Program-made: the position numbers and the translations under genes
Assembly (NCBI RefSeq): GCF_946478785.1
Contig: NZ_CAMLDD010000007.1
Location: forward strand, 62,001-126,000
Reading direction: 5' to 3'
Origin: an uncultured Flavobacterium sp.
GTDB taxonomy: Bacteria; Bacteroidota; Bacteroidia; Flavobacteriales; Flavobacteriaceae
Length of the DNA stretch: 64,000 nucleotides
Shown: piece by piece, positions 18,204 to 27,342 of the stretch
How positions within the stretch are numbered: the first letter of the stretch is position 1
Layout: each line of letters starts with the position of its first letter
Notes under the pieces: model-generated
The model's database searches: none
What the model was told of the DNA's origin: nothing
Seen by the model: only the letters and a program-made list of their open reading frames with translations

Positions 18204-19085
18204 TTATTTATCAAAAAAATCTTTTAATATTCTAGCAGTAAAAATTTGAGACCCGGCATCGTTCATGTGACCACAGGAAGAAAAATAGTTGTTTTCGATA
18301 ACCACATTTTCATAATTATGAATCTCCGGATAGACTTTCTTTACTTTATTAAAATAATTCATTCCTTTTACATTTTCACACATCGGTGTCATTACTGCAA
18401 TAAAATTGATATCCTTTTTTTTGCAAATATTCTTTATTTCTTCATAATATTTATTGTGTTTTAAAGGATTTAGATTCTCAATATTATTTTTCATATTGCC
18501 ATTTTTATGTTTTATTAATGGGTAATACCCTAAATTATCTAAAGCATTAGTTTTTTTATGGATTGCAGTAAAAAATGTTTCCCTGAAACCAATTTTACCA
18601 TCATATTTTATATATCTGTAAAATGGAATATAATAAAGCTCATTAAAATTTTCTTGCGATTTAAAATGTTTTCTAATCGTTTCTGAATTATGAACGTAAG
18701 GTAAAAACAAAGCTGAAATTCCTTCAGCGTGTTGATCATTCGAAAGATTTAAATCAGCTTCCAAAATAATATTTTTAATAGTATATTTTCTCTCAATCAT
18801 TAATTTCAATAATAATGAAGCTTCAAAGAGATGCCCGCCACTCATTCCGTAATTAAATGTTTTCAATCCTTTGTCTTCAAACATTTTTGAAACAAAATGA
18901 TTATTTGCTCTGGATGAGCCTAAAATCACGACATCATAATTTTGTGGTTTTGAATTGAAAACAGTTTCAATTTTTCCTCTGTTTTTGGATTGTAAAAAAA
19001 CATACGTATAGAATCCATCCAACACAGTAGCGATTAAAACTGTTATAAGTAAAATTTTTGCAGTAAAAATTAAAAATTGCCTCAT
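18204..19085 (-). CDS. SGNH-like membrane-anchored protein, partner of the MBOAT acyltransferase
   Basis: 293 residues with one N-terminal transmembrane segment (about 8-30) and a periplasmic domain. VVILGSSRANNHF (S57 or S58) resembles block I of SGNH/DltD/AlgJ-like proteins, and CGHMNDAGSQIF (H273) resembles the usual D-x2-H-L-N-x2-G C-terminal block. The Asp normally three residues before the His appears to be Ser (S270), so the catalytic triad may be incomplete. TAATG coupling to the MBOAT gene strongly suggests the two act together in O-acylation of the exported glycan. The reaction it performs is inferred from context. Confidence 0.7.
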   Translation of the reverse strand: MRQFLIFTAKILLITVLIATVLDGFYTYVFLQSKNRGKIETVFNSKPQNYDVVILGSSRANNHFVSKMFEDKGLKTFNYGMSGGHLFEASLLLKLMIERKYTIKNIILEADLNLSNDQHAEGISALFLPYVHNSETIRKHFKSQENFNELYYIPFYRYIKYDGKIGFRETFFTAIHKKTNALDNLGYYPLIKHKNGNMKNNIENLNPLKHNKYYEEIKNICKKKDINFIAVMTPMCENVKGMNYFNKVKKVYPEIHNYENVVIENNYFSSCGHMNDAGSQIFTARILKDFFDK

Positions 19086-20518
19086 TAGAACTGGAAATAT
19101 ATAAATTCTTTATAATCTGAAAAGGTACCAAAGGTCATAATTGCCGTAATAGCCAAAGCCATTTTCAGCATACTCATTTTACCCGAAATAGGTTCTGTTT
19201 TATTTCTATTATTCCATTCCACCAAAACAAATAAACCAATCATTAGAAGCAATTCGTAATTATAACGCTCGTTGTCTAAATACTGAAAGCTAAAATCTTT
19301 ATTAATAAAAATTCCTTTTATATACAAGACAGCATCAGTTATGGTTTTAGCTCTAAAAAATATCCAGGCCACGCAAGTAATCATAAAGGTCAAAAGAATA
19401 CTAAAGATTGTTCTCACGGAATTAAAATTCCATGAAAGTTCTATTGCATCCATATTGTTTCGGTTACTGTTGCGTAAAAGTAAAGGCAAAAAGTAAACTG
19501 CGTTTATAAATCCCCAGACTATATAGGTCCAATTGGCTCCATGCCAAAATCCGCTTACGACAAAAATGATAAAAGTATTTCTGATTTTCATCCATAATCC
19601 TCCTCTACTTCCTCCTAACGGAATGTACAAATAATCACGAAACCAGGATGAAAGGGAAATGTGCCAGCGACGCCAAAATTCGGCTATATCTCTTGAAAAG
19701 TAAGGATAATTGAAGTTTCGCAGTAAATCTAATCCGAATAATTTGGATGTACCCAATGCAATATCTGAATACCCGGAAAAGTCTCCGTAAATCTGAAAAG
19801 CAAAATAAACTGCTCCTAAAATTAATGAAAATGAATTCATTGATGGATAATGATCAAAAATAGCATTGGCGTAAGAAGCACAAGTATCTGCAATGACTAC
19901 TTTTTTGACTAATCCCCAAATGATTTGATAAATACCTTCTTTGGCTTTTTCAAAGTTAAACTCCCGTTTTACTTTTACCTGAGGCAGTAAATGAGTCGCT
20001 CTTTCTATTGGGCCGGCTACAAGTAGCGGAAAATAGCTTACAAACAATGAATAATCTACAAAATTATATTCGGCTTTAATTCGTTTATAATAGATATCAA
20101 TTACATATGACAAACCGTGAAAAGTATAGAATGAAATTCCGACAGGAAGAATGACATTCAATAAAATAGGGCTTGCTTTTAGTCCGACTGAATTTAGTAA
20201 TTCTGAAAATGATACTGAGAAAAAATTATAGTATTTAAAGATTCCTAAAAATCCTAAATTAACCACAATACTGAGCCAAAACCAGAATTTGCGGCTTTTC
20301 TCAGATTTCGCTTTTTCAATTTGAATTCCGGTATAATAGTCTAAAAAAGTAGAGAACACTAACAGAAACAGAAATCTCCAATCCCAACAAGAATAAAAGT
20401 AATAACTCGCAATAATCAATAAAGCATTTTGGGTGCTTTTGGTTTTATTAAAAACAAACCAATACAAGAAAAAAACGATGGGTAAAAAAACAGCAAATGC
20501 TATGGAGTTAAAAAACAT
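19085..20518 (-). CDS. MBOAT family O-acyltransferase (AlgI-like)
   Basis: Membrane-bound O-acyltransferase, 477 residues with about 10-12 hydrophobic segments. It has the MBOAT hallmarks FWRRWHISLSSWFRDYLYIPLGGS (about 281-304) and the conserved His in SGFWHGANWTYIVWG (H326). AlgI-type enzymes pass acetyl groups across the inner membrane to a periplasmic partner. The following coupled SGNH-like gene is the likely partner. The expected outcome is O-acetylation of a polysaccharide or its nonulosonic acid. Confidence 0.9.
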   Translation of the reverse strand: MFFNSIAFAVFLPIVFFLYWFVFNKTKSTQNALLIIASYYFYSCWDWRFLFLLVFSTFLDYYTGIQIEKAKSEKSRKFWFWLSIVVNLGFLGIFKYYNFFSVSFSELLNSVGLKASPILLNVILPVGISFYTFHGLSYVIDIYYKRIKAEYNFVDYSLFVSYFPLLVAGPIERATHLLPQVKVKREFNFEKAKEGIYQIIWGLVKKVVIADTCASYANAIFDHYPSMNSFSLILGAVYFAFQIYGDFSGYSDIALGTSKLFGLDLLRNFNYPYFSRDIAEFWRRWHISLSSWFRDYLYIPLGGSRGGLWMKIRNTFIIFVVSGFWHGANWTYIVWGFINAVYFLPLLLRNSNRNNMDAIELSWNFNSVRTIFSILLTFMITCVAWIFFRAKTITDAVLYIKGIFINKDFSFQYLDNERYNYELLLMIGLFVLVEWNNRNKTEPISGKMSMLKMALAITAIMTFGTFSDYKEFIYFQF

Positions 20519-20563
20519 AAATTAGTTGAAATATTTTATTCTAATTTGAAATTCAGGGAAAGA

Positions 20564-21964
20564 TTATTTATCAGAAATTATATTCGTTATTCCATCCCAA
20601 ATTCGTTTTGAAGCTTCTTCTGGAGGATGTCTGTTGATTTTTTCGAACCATACCTTTGCATCTTCAATAGTATGTCCCGGGTGCTTTAAACCAAATCCAA
20701 TCTTATCAGCGATTGTATTGGTAGAATCTAACCAAATCACCGCATTTTTATTGGGCATCGAACGGAAGTGAACGTATTTGTATATTTTTGAAACCGACCA
20801 ATTTTTATCTATTTTATCCTTTACATCATAATTTATAAAAGCACATGGTTTTCGATAAGCTGCATAATCAAAAACCATAGACGAACCTAAATTTACAACC
20901 ATTTCAGTATGTTGTATCGTGTTGGTCTGCAAAACCATATCTGCTTTGGTTGGTAAAATTGTATTCCATCCTTCTCCAATCTTTTCCCATAAAGGTGTAA
21001 CTGGTGTTATAATGTCCTGGTATTCACTTATTACGGGATCAAAGCGATTCGAAAAATCCACAGGGCAGCGTCTCAAAAGAATTCCCAGGGAATGTCCCTT
21101 TTTGTTCAACTCTCTCAAAGCTTCTGCTACATCACTCAGGTATTGCGGATCATCCGGACAGGTTGTAACATCATCACCAGAATAACAAATGTATTTTTTA
21201 TTTAAATCGAGTTGGTATTCTTTATAAAATTGCTCTTTAGAAACACGCAGTTTGTTGTCAAAATGATTTTCAAATTGTGGCGTCCCTGTTATAATTATCT
21301 GTTTCTCGCTTATGTAGGGGTAATAATGAAGTAATTCCTTTTTCATGTGTTCACTCCACACAAAATAGAAATCAGTTTCGACCACCATGGTTGCTTTTGG
21401 CAAATTATCCCAGGAAAAGATAAATGTCCCGGTTGGAATGTTTAATTTTTTTGCTGCTAATAAAGGAGCGATTGCTAAAACCGGACGCTGATTGGTGCAA
21501 AACACAAAATCTGGTTTTTGATCTTGCAGAGTTTCCAGACATTCATTAAAATAAGAGGTACTACTTTCTAATTCTACAATTTTTTTTCGAACTTTTTCTA
21601 ATCCTTTATCTGAGGAATATAAAGTAATTAAAAATCTTGAAAATAGATTCTTTAAGGAAGATTTCAATTTATTATAAGAAAACGGAAATCGATACGAATC
21701 ATAAACAGAATCGTTTTCTTTTTTTATATTTAAATCAAGTTCTATATGTTTCCGGGCGTTTTTAAAACTATCGGTTAAAGGATTTAATTTTGCCTTTTTG
21801 ACTTTAATTTCGTTAAAACCTAATGCTGCTAAATCAAACGGTGTATTATTCCAATAGGTTATATCAAAATTTTTCTCTAAACCTATTTTATAAAAATTAG
21901 AAAAAGCAAAGTTTCGAAGACCAACTCCGTCAGGTAATAAAATAAATATCTTTTTATTTGGCAT
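20564..21964 (-). CDS. putative GT-B glycosyltransferase downstream of neuBCA
   Basis: 466 residues without a classic GT4 signature but with a GT-B-like layout. The N-terminal half starts KIFILLPDGVGLRNFAFSNF and has FVFCTNQRPVLAIAPLLAAKKLNIPTGTFIFSWDNLP. The C-terminal half has KYICYSGDDVTTCP and MVVNLGSSMVFDYAAYRKPCAFINY, which resembles the phosphate-binding end of CDP-glycerol transferase and related nonulosonate transferase families. Its position directly after neuB, neuC and neuA makes it a candidate transferase for the acid they make. This is inference; the exact family is not recognised. Confidence 0.5.
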   Translation of the reverse strand: MPNKKIFILLPDGVGLRNFAFSNFYKIGLEKNFDITYWNNTPFDLAALGFNEIKVKKAKLNPLTDSFKNARKHIELDLNIKKENDSVYDSYRFPFSYNKLKSSLKNLFSRFLITLYSSDKGLEKVRKKIVELESSTSYFNECLETLQDQKPDFVFCTNQRPVLAIAPLLAAKKLNIPTGTFIFSWDNLPKATMVVETDFYFVWSEHMKKELLHYYPYISEKQIIITGTPQFENHFDNKLRVSKEQFYKEYQLDLNKKYICYSGDDVTTCPDDPQYLSDVAEALRELNKKGHSLGILLRRCPVDFSNRFDPVISEYQDIITPVTPLWEKIGEGWNTILPTKADMVLQTNTIQHTEMVVNLGSSMVFDYAAYRKPCAFINYDVKDKIDKNWSVSKIYKYVHFRSMPNKNAVIWLDSTNTIADKIGFGLKHPGHTIEDAKVWFEKINRHPPEEASKRIWDGITNIISDK

Positions 21965-22117
21965 TAACTGTCTCTAAATTGTGTTTGATGATTGAGCTGC
22001 CAAATATCGGATTTTTGGAGACACTTAAGAAATAATTCAGCATTATTTCCTTTCCAAAAAATCATTATTTGAAACTTGAATTTTGTGCCGGTCTATTATT
22101 TCTGCAATACCAAACAT
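21964..22117 (-). pseudogene. candidate 50-codon ORF broken by one base in a T6 run
   Basis: An ATG at 22117 overlaps the neuA stop as TAATG and opens a frame (MFGIAEIIDRHKIQVSNND) that ends after 24 codons. One frame over, the reading continues as FWKGNNAELFLKCLQK and ends in a TAA that overlaps the ATG of the next gene as TAATG (21964). The two frames meet at a run of six T on the coding strand (22056-22061 on the given strand). Removing one T gives exactly 50 codons plus stop, coupled at both ends. It may be a decayed gene, a sequencing error or a slippage site. No family is recognised. Confidence 0.4.
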
Positions 22118-22815
22118 TATTTTAATTTATTTTGAATCATCTCTTCTGCTTTTCTCCAGTCTTCTAAGGTGTCAATATTAACGTAATAGTTAGGCTCTGA
22201 TTCTATAAAAGCAGTGCTGTTTCCATACAATGAATGTTGTTCTAAAACAACTTTGGTTTTAACAATATAAATACTGCCATCTCTATGATAAGCAATTGGC
22301 AATTCTTGTCGTCTTTTAATAATTTCGATTTCTCCGGTTGCAATTTTTAAATTGCCCTGATCGTTCTCCTCAAATGTCCAGTGCGGATTATATTCATGAG
22401 GTACTTGTTGTACTGACACCAAAGAATCTGCATCTTTTTCTATAAATTTTTCTACAGCCTTATCTAAAAAATCAACCGTTCTAAAGGGGCTGGTTACTTG
22501 CAGAAGACACACTGCATCAAAAAAAATATTTTGCTTTTTATACCATTCTAAGGCATGAATAATCACATCAATTGTTGGTGTTGTGTCTAATGCTAATTCT
22601 GCTGGTCTTTTAAAAGGAATTTTCAACCCCAAACCTTTACCAACTTCTGTAATTACATCATCTTCTGTAGAGAGAATTATTTCGGTCAAATATTTTGATT
22701 TCAGGGCAATTTCAGATGTGTATTCTAACAATGGTTTGCCATTCAATAACTTGATGTTTTTTCCTGGAACTCCTTTAGAACCCCCACGAGCTGGAATTAT
22801 AGCCACAATTCTCAT
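22117..22815 (-). CDS. neuA: CMP-nonulosonate cytidylyltransferase (NeuA-like)
   Basis: Activates a nine-carbon acid sugar with CTP to CMP-sugar. The 232 residues have the cytidylyltransferase P-loop IIPARGGSKGVPGKNIK (7-23), LLQVTSPFR near 104-112, and YHRDGSIYIVK. This length lacks the C-terminal hydrolase domain of some NeuA proteins. It is adjacent (one base apart) to neuC and is the third gene of neuB-neuC-neuA. Whether the substrate is N-acetylneuraminic or legionaminic acid cannot be told from sequence; PseF is a separate paralogue at 58283. Confidence 0.88.
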   Translation of the reverse strand: MRIVAIIPARGGSKGVPGKNIKLLNGKPLLEYTSEIALKSKYLTEIILSTEDDVITEVGKGLGLKIPFKRPAELALDTTPTIDVIIHALEWYKKQNIFFDAVCLLQVTSPFRTVDFLDKAVEKFIEKDADSLVSVQQVPHEYNPHWTFEENDQGNLKIATGEIEIIKRRQELPIAYHRDGSIYIVKTKVVLEQHSLYGNSTAFIESEPNYYVNIDTLEDWRKAEEMIQNKLK

Positions 22816-22816
22816 C

Positions 22817-23977
22817 TTAATACATAATGGCTTTATGAAACTGCAAAGGCAATTTATCTAACAAGTTTGCTATTTGCTCACCCGATTTTCCATTTCCATA
22901 AATAGAAGATGAAATAGTTTTCCCTTTTTGAACAGAAGTTAATATTGCTTTTTCGATTTGTGCTTGTGAATATTCAACATCTACACTATTGCCTCCACGG
23001 TCTCTCCGATTTTGACGTGAGCCAATGTTAATAACCGGAACTCCTAAATAAGCGCATTCGCGTATTCCAACGCTTGAATTTCCTATTAAGCAATCACTAT
23101 GCTTTAACAAATGTAAAAAGTCTCTTCCCTCCATATTTTTAAAGAAATGGACATTGGGCAACTGATGCTGTTCTCTGAAAGCACGAATTCCTGTTGAAGT
23201 GCCATCGGCTCCTGCATCTACATTAGGCCAAAACCAAAGCGTTGGTTTCTCTAATTTGTAAACAGCTTCTAATGTAGCTTCTATATGTTTTCTGGAATCT
23301 TTGTATTCAGTAGTAACCGGGTGCTGCATTACAACCAGATAACCTTGAGTCAAATCAGGTTTTGCCCCAACTCCTCCATATTTTTCATATGGGTCAAATG
23401 GAAGTTCTTTGCTGTTGATCACCTCCTCTGCCAAATCGATGGAAGGACAACCTGTATTAAAAACCATCGCTGGATCTTCACCTAATTTTATTACTCTTTC
23501 CTTAGCATTTTCCGAAGCTACAAAATGGTAATCAGCCAGCTTTGTAATGGCATGACGTACTTTTTCGTCAATATTTCCGGTCACTTCCCCTCCCTGAATG
23601 TGCGCCAGAGGGATATTCATATAAGAAGCCGCTATAGCTGTTGCCATTGTTTCAAACCTGTCTGCAACTGTTACGACAATATCCGGTTTTAGATTATCAA
23701 AAACAGTGGATAGCTCTAAAATACCTATCCCTGTAGTTTTTGCAGCAGCAGTCAGATTCTCTCCTTCAAGGACATTAAATACCTTCGCAGCGATAGTAAA
23801 CCCATCTTTTTCAATATAATTAACTGCTGAACCGTAGCGATCTAATAAGGCCGATGCAGCCACTATCAGTTGTAATTCTAATCCTGAATGTCTATCTATG
23901 GCTGCCAATACTGTTTTTACCCTGCTATAAGATGGCCTTGCAGTAATGACAACTGCTATTTTTCGTTTAATACTCAT
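22817..23977 (-). CDS. neuC: UDP-sugar 2-epimerase, hydrolysing (NeuC/LegG family)
   Basis: Converts UDP-GlcNAc to ManNAc plus UDP (NeuC), or UDP-diNAc-bacillosamine to the 2,4-diacetamido-mannose (LegG). 386 residues, GT-B-like epimerase-2 fold: VVITARPSYSRVKTVL at the start, AHIQGGEVTGNIDEKVRHAITKLADYHF (about 125-152) and the C-terminal IGNSSVGIRECAYLGVPVINIGSRQ with the UDP-binding residues. It overlaps neuB by 11 bases. No legB/legC/legH set is adjacent, which slightly favours NeuC, although an EpsN/PglE-type aminotransferase exists at 38807. Confidence 0.88.
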   Translation of the reverse strand: MSIKRKIAVVITARPSYSRVKTVLAAIDRHSGLELQLIVAASALLDRYGSAVNYIEKDGFTIAAKVFNVLEGENLTAAAKTTGIGILELSTVFDNLKPDIVVTVADRFETMATAIAASYMNIPLAHIQGGEVTGNIDEKVRHAITKLADYHFVASENAKERVIKLGEDPAMVFNTGCPSIDLAEEVINSKELPFDPYEKYGGVGAKPDLTQGYLVVMQHPVTTEYKDSRKHIEATLEAVYKLEKPTLWFWPNVDAGADGTSTGIRAFREQHQLPNVHFFKNMEGRDFLHLLKHSDCLIGNSSVGIRECAYLGVPVINIGSRQNRRDRGGNSVDVEYSQAQIEKAILTSVQKGKTISSSIYGNGKSGEQIANLLDKLPLQFHKAIMY

Positions 23978-25022
23978 ATAAATCTTCTACATTTAAAAAA
24001 TCCCATTGTTCTTTTCCCAGCTTTATTTTTTTACCTATTACTTTCTCAAAATCTACAGCAGATATTCCTAAACCTTTTGGTTTTTTTGCTTCTAAATCAT
24101 CAAAAGTTAATATATGTCCTTCGGGTATTTTTTTGTTTACTGCTAATGATTTTTCAAAAATATTTTTTAGGTTTTCAAAAGCTGATATGTCGTTTTTATC
24201 GATTGGATGCTGAATGGCCTTACTTATATTTCGCACACTTTCAACTAATTGTTTAGTTTCATCAATAGTCAGCGATGAATTAGAATCAGGCCCGAATTGC
24301 CTTCTGTCAAAAACTACATGAAATTCTAAAATGGCTGCACCGAGGGCTGTGGCTGCAATAGCCGTGGCAATTTTAGCCGAATGATCAGAATAACCAACAT
24401 GAACCTGGTAACGTTTTTGCAATTCAGTTATCACATTTAATCCGTACTGTTCAGGTTGTGTTGGATATGCAGTTGTACATTGCAAAATTGAATAGGAAAC
24501 ATTCCTGTTTTTTAAAAACTCAACCGTCATATCTAATTCGGCAAAGCTGCTCATTCCTGAAGATAAAATTATCGGTTTTTTTGTTTTCGCTATTTTTTCT
24601 AAAAGCAAAAAATTAGTGATTTCACCTGAACCTATCTTATATCGTTTAACTCCAATTTCTTCCAGCCAGTCAACAGCCAAATTGCTAAAAGGTGAGCAGA
24701 TAAATTCTAATCCGACAACATCACAATGATTTTTAATTTCTTTCCATTGCTGCAAAGTAAAACTCATTCGTTTCCAATAATCAAATCGGGTTGCATCTTC
24801 ATAAGAAAATTTTATCCGAAATGGCTCTTCTAAACTGCTTTCAGCTTCTGCAATATGCATTTGAAATTTTATCGCATCAATACCTGATGTAGACAAAGCA
24901 TCAATATAAGAATGAACCATTCCCAAACTTCCCTCATGAGCCTGACCTATTTCAGCAATAACGAAAGGCATAAGATTATGTTGATTCTTACCTTCTGAAA
25001 TTTCTATATTTGATAAATTCAT
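23967..25022 (-). CDS. neuB: nonulosonic acid synthase (NeuB family)
   Basis: Condenses a six-carbon N-acyl sugar with phosphoenolpyruvate to a nine-carbon sialic-type acid. 351 residues: a TIM barrel with FVIAEIGQAHEGSLGMVHSYIDAL, IKFQMHIAEAES, KIGSGEITNF and VGYSDHSAKI, then a C-terminal SAF (antifreeze-like) domain (about 290-351, with LAVNKKIPEGHILTFDDLEAKKP). The GxxSLDKAFK-type metal and substrate residues are in the usual places. First gene of neuB-neuC-neuA. It is clearly distinct from the PseI paralogue at 54292. Confidence 0.9.
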   Translation of the reverse strand: MNLSNIEISEGKNQHNLMPFVIAEIGQAHEGSLGMVHSYIDALSTSGIDAIKFQMHIAEAESSLEEPFRIKFSYEDATRFDYWKRMSFTLQQWKEIKNHCDVVGLEFICSPFSNLAVDWLEEIGVKRYKIGSGEITNFLLLEKIAKTKKPIILSSGMSSFAELDMTVEFLKNRNVSYSILQCTTAYPTQPEQYGLNVITELQKRYQVHVGYSDHSAKIATAIAATALGAAILEFHVVFDRRQFGPDSNSSLTIDETKQLVESVRNISKAIQHPIDKNDISAFENLKNIFEKSLAVNKKIPEGHILTFDDLEAKKPKGLGISAVDFEKVIGKKIKLGKEQWDFLNVEDLYEY

Positions 25023-25101
25023 ATAAATCTGCTTTTATTATTTAGATGTAAAAAGGCGGCTCAAAAAAAATAAATCCTTTTGTATTGGAAGTTTTCATTT
25101 A

Positions 25102-26193
25102 TTAAAACCCGTTTTTAGCATCTTCGATAATTTTATTCATACCTGAATTCCAACTTTGAGCTGAATACAAATTATCCGGAATTACAATATCTATTATTTT
25201 TTCTTTATTTAGAAACTCTAATATGCCCTCTTCCCATTCCTGCTGAAAATGTGGATTTTCTATCAACCTGCCTAGTGCTCCATATTGTAAAACTTCCGGA
25301 ACGCCTCCTATTGACGATGCAATACAATAACAACCTGAATGCAGAGCTTCAATTAAACTCATACCAAAACCTTCATGGCAAAGTGTTGGAAACAAATAGC
25401 AATCTGCCATTTGATAATATTTTGGAAGCTCATTATTTGGAATTTTCCCTAAAAAATGAACTCCTTCAATTTCATAATTTCGTGTAGCTCCAACGACCAA
25501 CAAAGCTGTGTTTTTGTTTTGTACATGTATCTTTTTCCAAACTTCCAGTATAAAATCTAATCCTTTTTTAGGAAGATCTTTAGAGCACCAAATAAAAACT
25601 TTTTTGTCTTTTAAATCAAATTGTTTTTTTAAAATTATTTTTTCTTCAGAGGAAACTTTATGAAATTGATTCGTATCGATTCCGTTATGCAATACTGAAA
25701 ATTTACAAGGTAATGTAGTGTAAGTATCCTTATGCACTTTATAACTGTCATGTGTCAGTAAAATCATTTCGTCAATACTTTCGAAAAACCATCTGCCATG
25801 AAAATTGGCTAAATAGGGTGGAAATCCATGGTAAAAAAATTGAACCTGACAATTTTCTCTCAAACCATTTTCAATCAAAAATTTTTGTAAAGGCTTTATT
25901 ATGCCAAAATTATCAACGATCTGGATGATGTATTTTTTATCCTTTTTAATTACATGATTAAGAGCTTTTAGATATCCTAAATATGGTCTTTTTAAAAATT
26001 TCCTTTTTATTTTATCAATTATATTTTCAAATACAAATTGATATTTTACAGTATTCAGTACCTTCTCAGGTTTTTGGCAAATTATGTAATTTATCTGATG
26101 GTTACTACTCAAATAATTGTAATACATTGTTGTCCAGCTTCCCGTTTTAGAATAAGGAAGAGGGAATTGTGATACTAAAATTACTTGTGCCAT
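25102..26193 (-). CDS. GT4 family glycosyltransferase
   Basis: 363-residue GT-B enzyme. C-terminal donor domain shows FIWCSKDLPKKGLDFILEVW and PTLCHEGFGMSLIEALHSGCYCIASSIGG (about 270-300, E-x7-E spacing). The N-terminal half begins QVILVSQFPLPYSKTGSWTTMYYNYL. Separated from neuB by a 79-base gap in which no clear terminator or promoter is seen, so read-through into neuBCA is plausible. Specificity unknown. Confidence 0.85.
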   Translation of the reverse strand: MAQVILVSQFPLPYSKTGSWTTMYYNYLSSNHQINYIICQKPEKVLNTVKYQFVFENIIDKIKRKFLKRPYLGYLKALNHVIKKDKKYIIQIVDNFGIIKPLQKFLIENGLRENCQVQFFYHGFPPYLANFHGRWFFESIDEMILLTHDSYKVHKDTYTTLPCKFSVLHNGIDTNQFHKVSSEEKIILKKQFDLKDKKVFIWCSKDLPKKGLDFILEVWKKIHVQNKNTALLVVGATRNYEIEGVHFLGKIPNNELPKYYQMADCYLFPTLCHEGFGMSLIEALHSGCYCIASSIGGVPEVLQYGALGRLIENPHFQQEWEEGILEFLNKEKIIDIVIPDNLYSAQSWNSGMNKIIEDAKNGF

Positions 26194-26208
26194 TTTCGTT
26201 TTGTAGAA

Positions 26209-27300
26209 TTATGTTTTAACCGCTTTTTTTATTTTAAAACTTATACTTTTTAAATCATTACTAACTTTATACGTATAGGGAAATTGGTGATAAAAAGAAA
26301 TAATATGTAAGAGTAGCTTATCATTTATTTCTTTTAAACTATAATATTTTGGCACTTTTTTGCGCAGTAGCTTTTTGAATCTGTATTTTAAAGATCTTCT
26401 AAAATCATCTTCAACAAAACAAACTGATAAAATACCTTCTTGAAATTGTGGCAATTCAATAAATAAAAAATGCTCAATTACTTCTACTTTGCTATTTAAA
26501 ATCAAATTGGCCCCACACTCCTCTAATTCATTAAATTCTGAGTCTGAAATTATTTCCCCCCAATTTTCTGAATTTACATTCCGGATTTCATTTTCAGAAT
26601 TAAGTGCCAAATGGCGATGATTTATTTCTACAATCCCGGATAATTGCAATTCTGTATTTAAATGTACCTTTTCTCTGCTTCTGTAGTTTTTATGCCATTG
26701 ATGCAGCATCAATACTTTATCATCATAAAATTCCAATTCACATCCGGTTTTTTTAATCCTGCAATGAATTTCAGTATCCTCTGCTCCCCAAAAATGAAAA
26801 AACTCATCAAATCCCTGAATACTTTTTAACCTTTCAACCGGGAAAAGGGTCATTCCGGTGGAATCTCTACTGCTTAAAAATTTAATATTATAATGATCAT
26901 AATTAGCACCCTCTTTTTTATTTTCGTCATCAGACATATACCCAACCTGAAAATAAGTTGCTTTGCCAGGATTACATTCTTCTTCTAAAACTGACGTAAA
27001 TTCAGGATGAAAAATCATATCCACATCAGCTGTAAAACAATATTGAGAATCTAGATTTTTTAAAGCATAATTAAAAGCCTTACTCTTATTCCAGGGCTGA
27101 AGCTCCGTAAACAAATAATGATAATTGCAAAAAGAATAATGTTTAACAAGTTCTTTTATTTCTGAAGCAATTTCTTTTTTAGAACCATAATCTACAAAAA
27201 TAACATTAAAATTTTGTTTTGTCTGGAAAGCTAAGGAATCCAGTGAACGCTTGATGCGTTTAGACTCCCTATTCCGATATGCATATAAAATAGTTATCAT
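26209..27300 (-). CDS. GT2 glycosyltransferase with galactosyltransferase-like C-terminal motif
   Basis: 363 residues. N-terminal GT-A domain with TILYAYRNRESKRIKRSLDSL, the metal-binding motif FTADVDMIFHPEF (DVD near 93-95) and FHFWGAEDTEIHCRIKKTG (about 168-186), which matches the Glyco_transf_7C region of galactosyltransferase-type GT2/GT7 enzymes. A further 130-residue C-terminal part is not recognised. It is followed after 15 bases by the GT4 gene. Galactose or GalNAc-type transfer is possible but not shown. Confidence 0.8.
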   Translation of the reverse strand: MITILYAYRNRESKRIKRSLDSLAFQTKQNFNVIFVDYGSKKEIASEIKELVKHYSFCNYHYLFTELQPWNKSKAFNYALKNLDSQYCFTADVDMIFHPEFTSVLEEECNPGKATYFQVGYMSDDENKKEGANYDHYNIKFLSSRDSTGMTLFPVERLKSIQGFDEFFHFWGAEDTEIHCRIKKTGCELEFYDDKVLMLHQWHKNYRSREKVHLNTELQLSGIVEINHRHLALNSENEIRNVNSENWGEIISDSEFNELEECGANLILNSKVEVIEHFLFIELPQFQEGILSVCFVEDDFRRSLKYRFKKLLRKKVPKYYSLKEINDKLLLHIISFYHQFPYTYKVSNDLKSISFKIKKAVKT

Positions 27301-27342
27301 TTCAAAAAGTGTATAATTTCCTTAGCTACAAAAATTGGAGTT

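Noticed and set aside
23888..24256. Plus-strand frame of 122 codons
   Set aside because: Lies opposite the end of neuB and the start of neuC, with no protein-family features; low-complexity translation.
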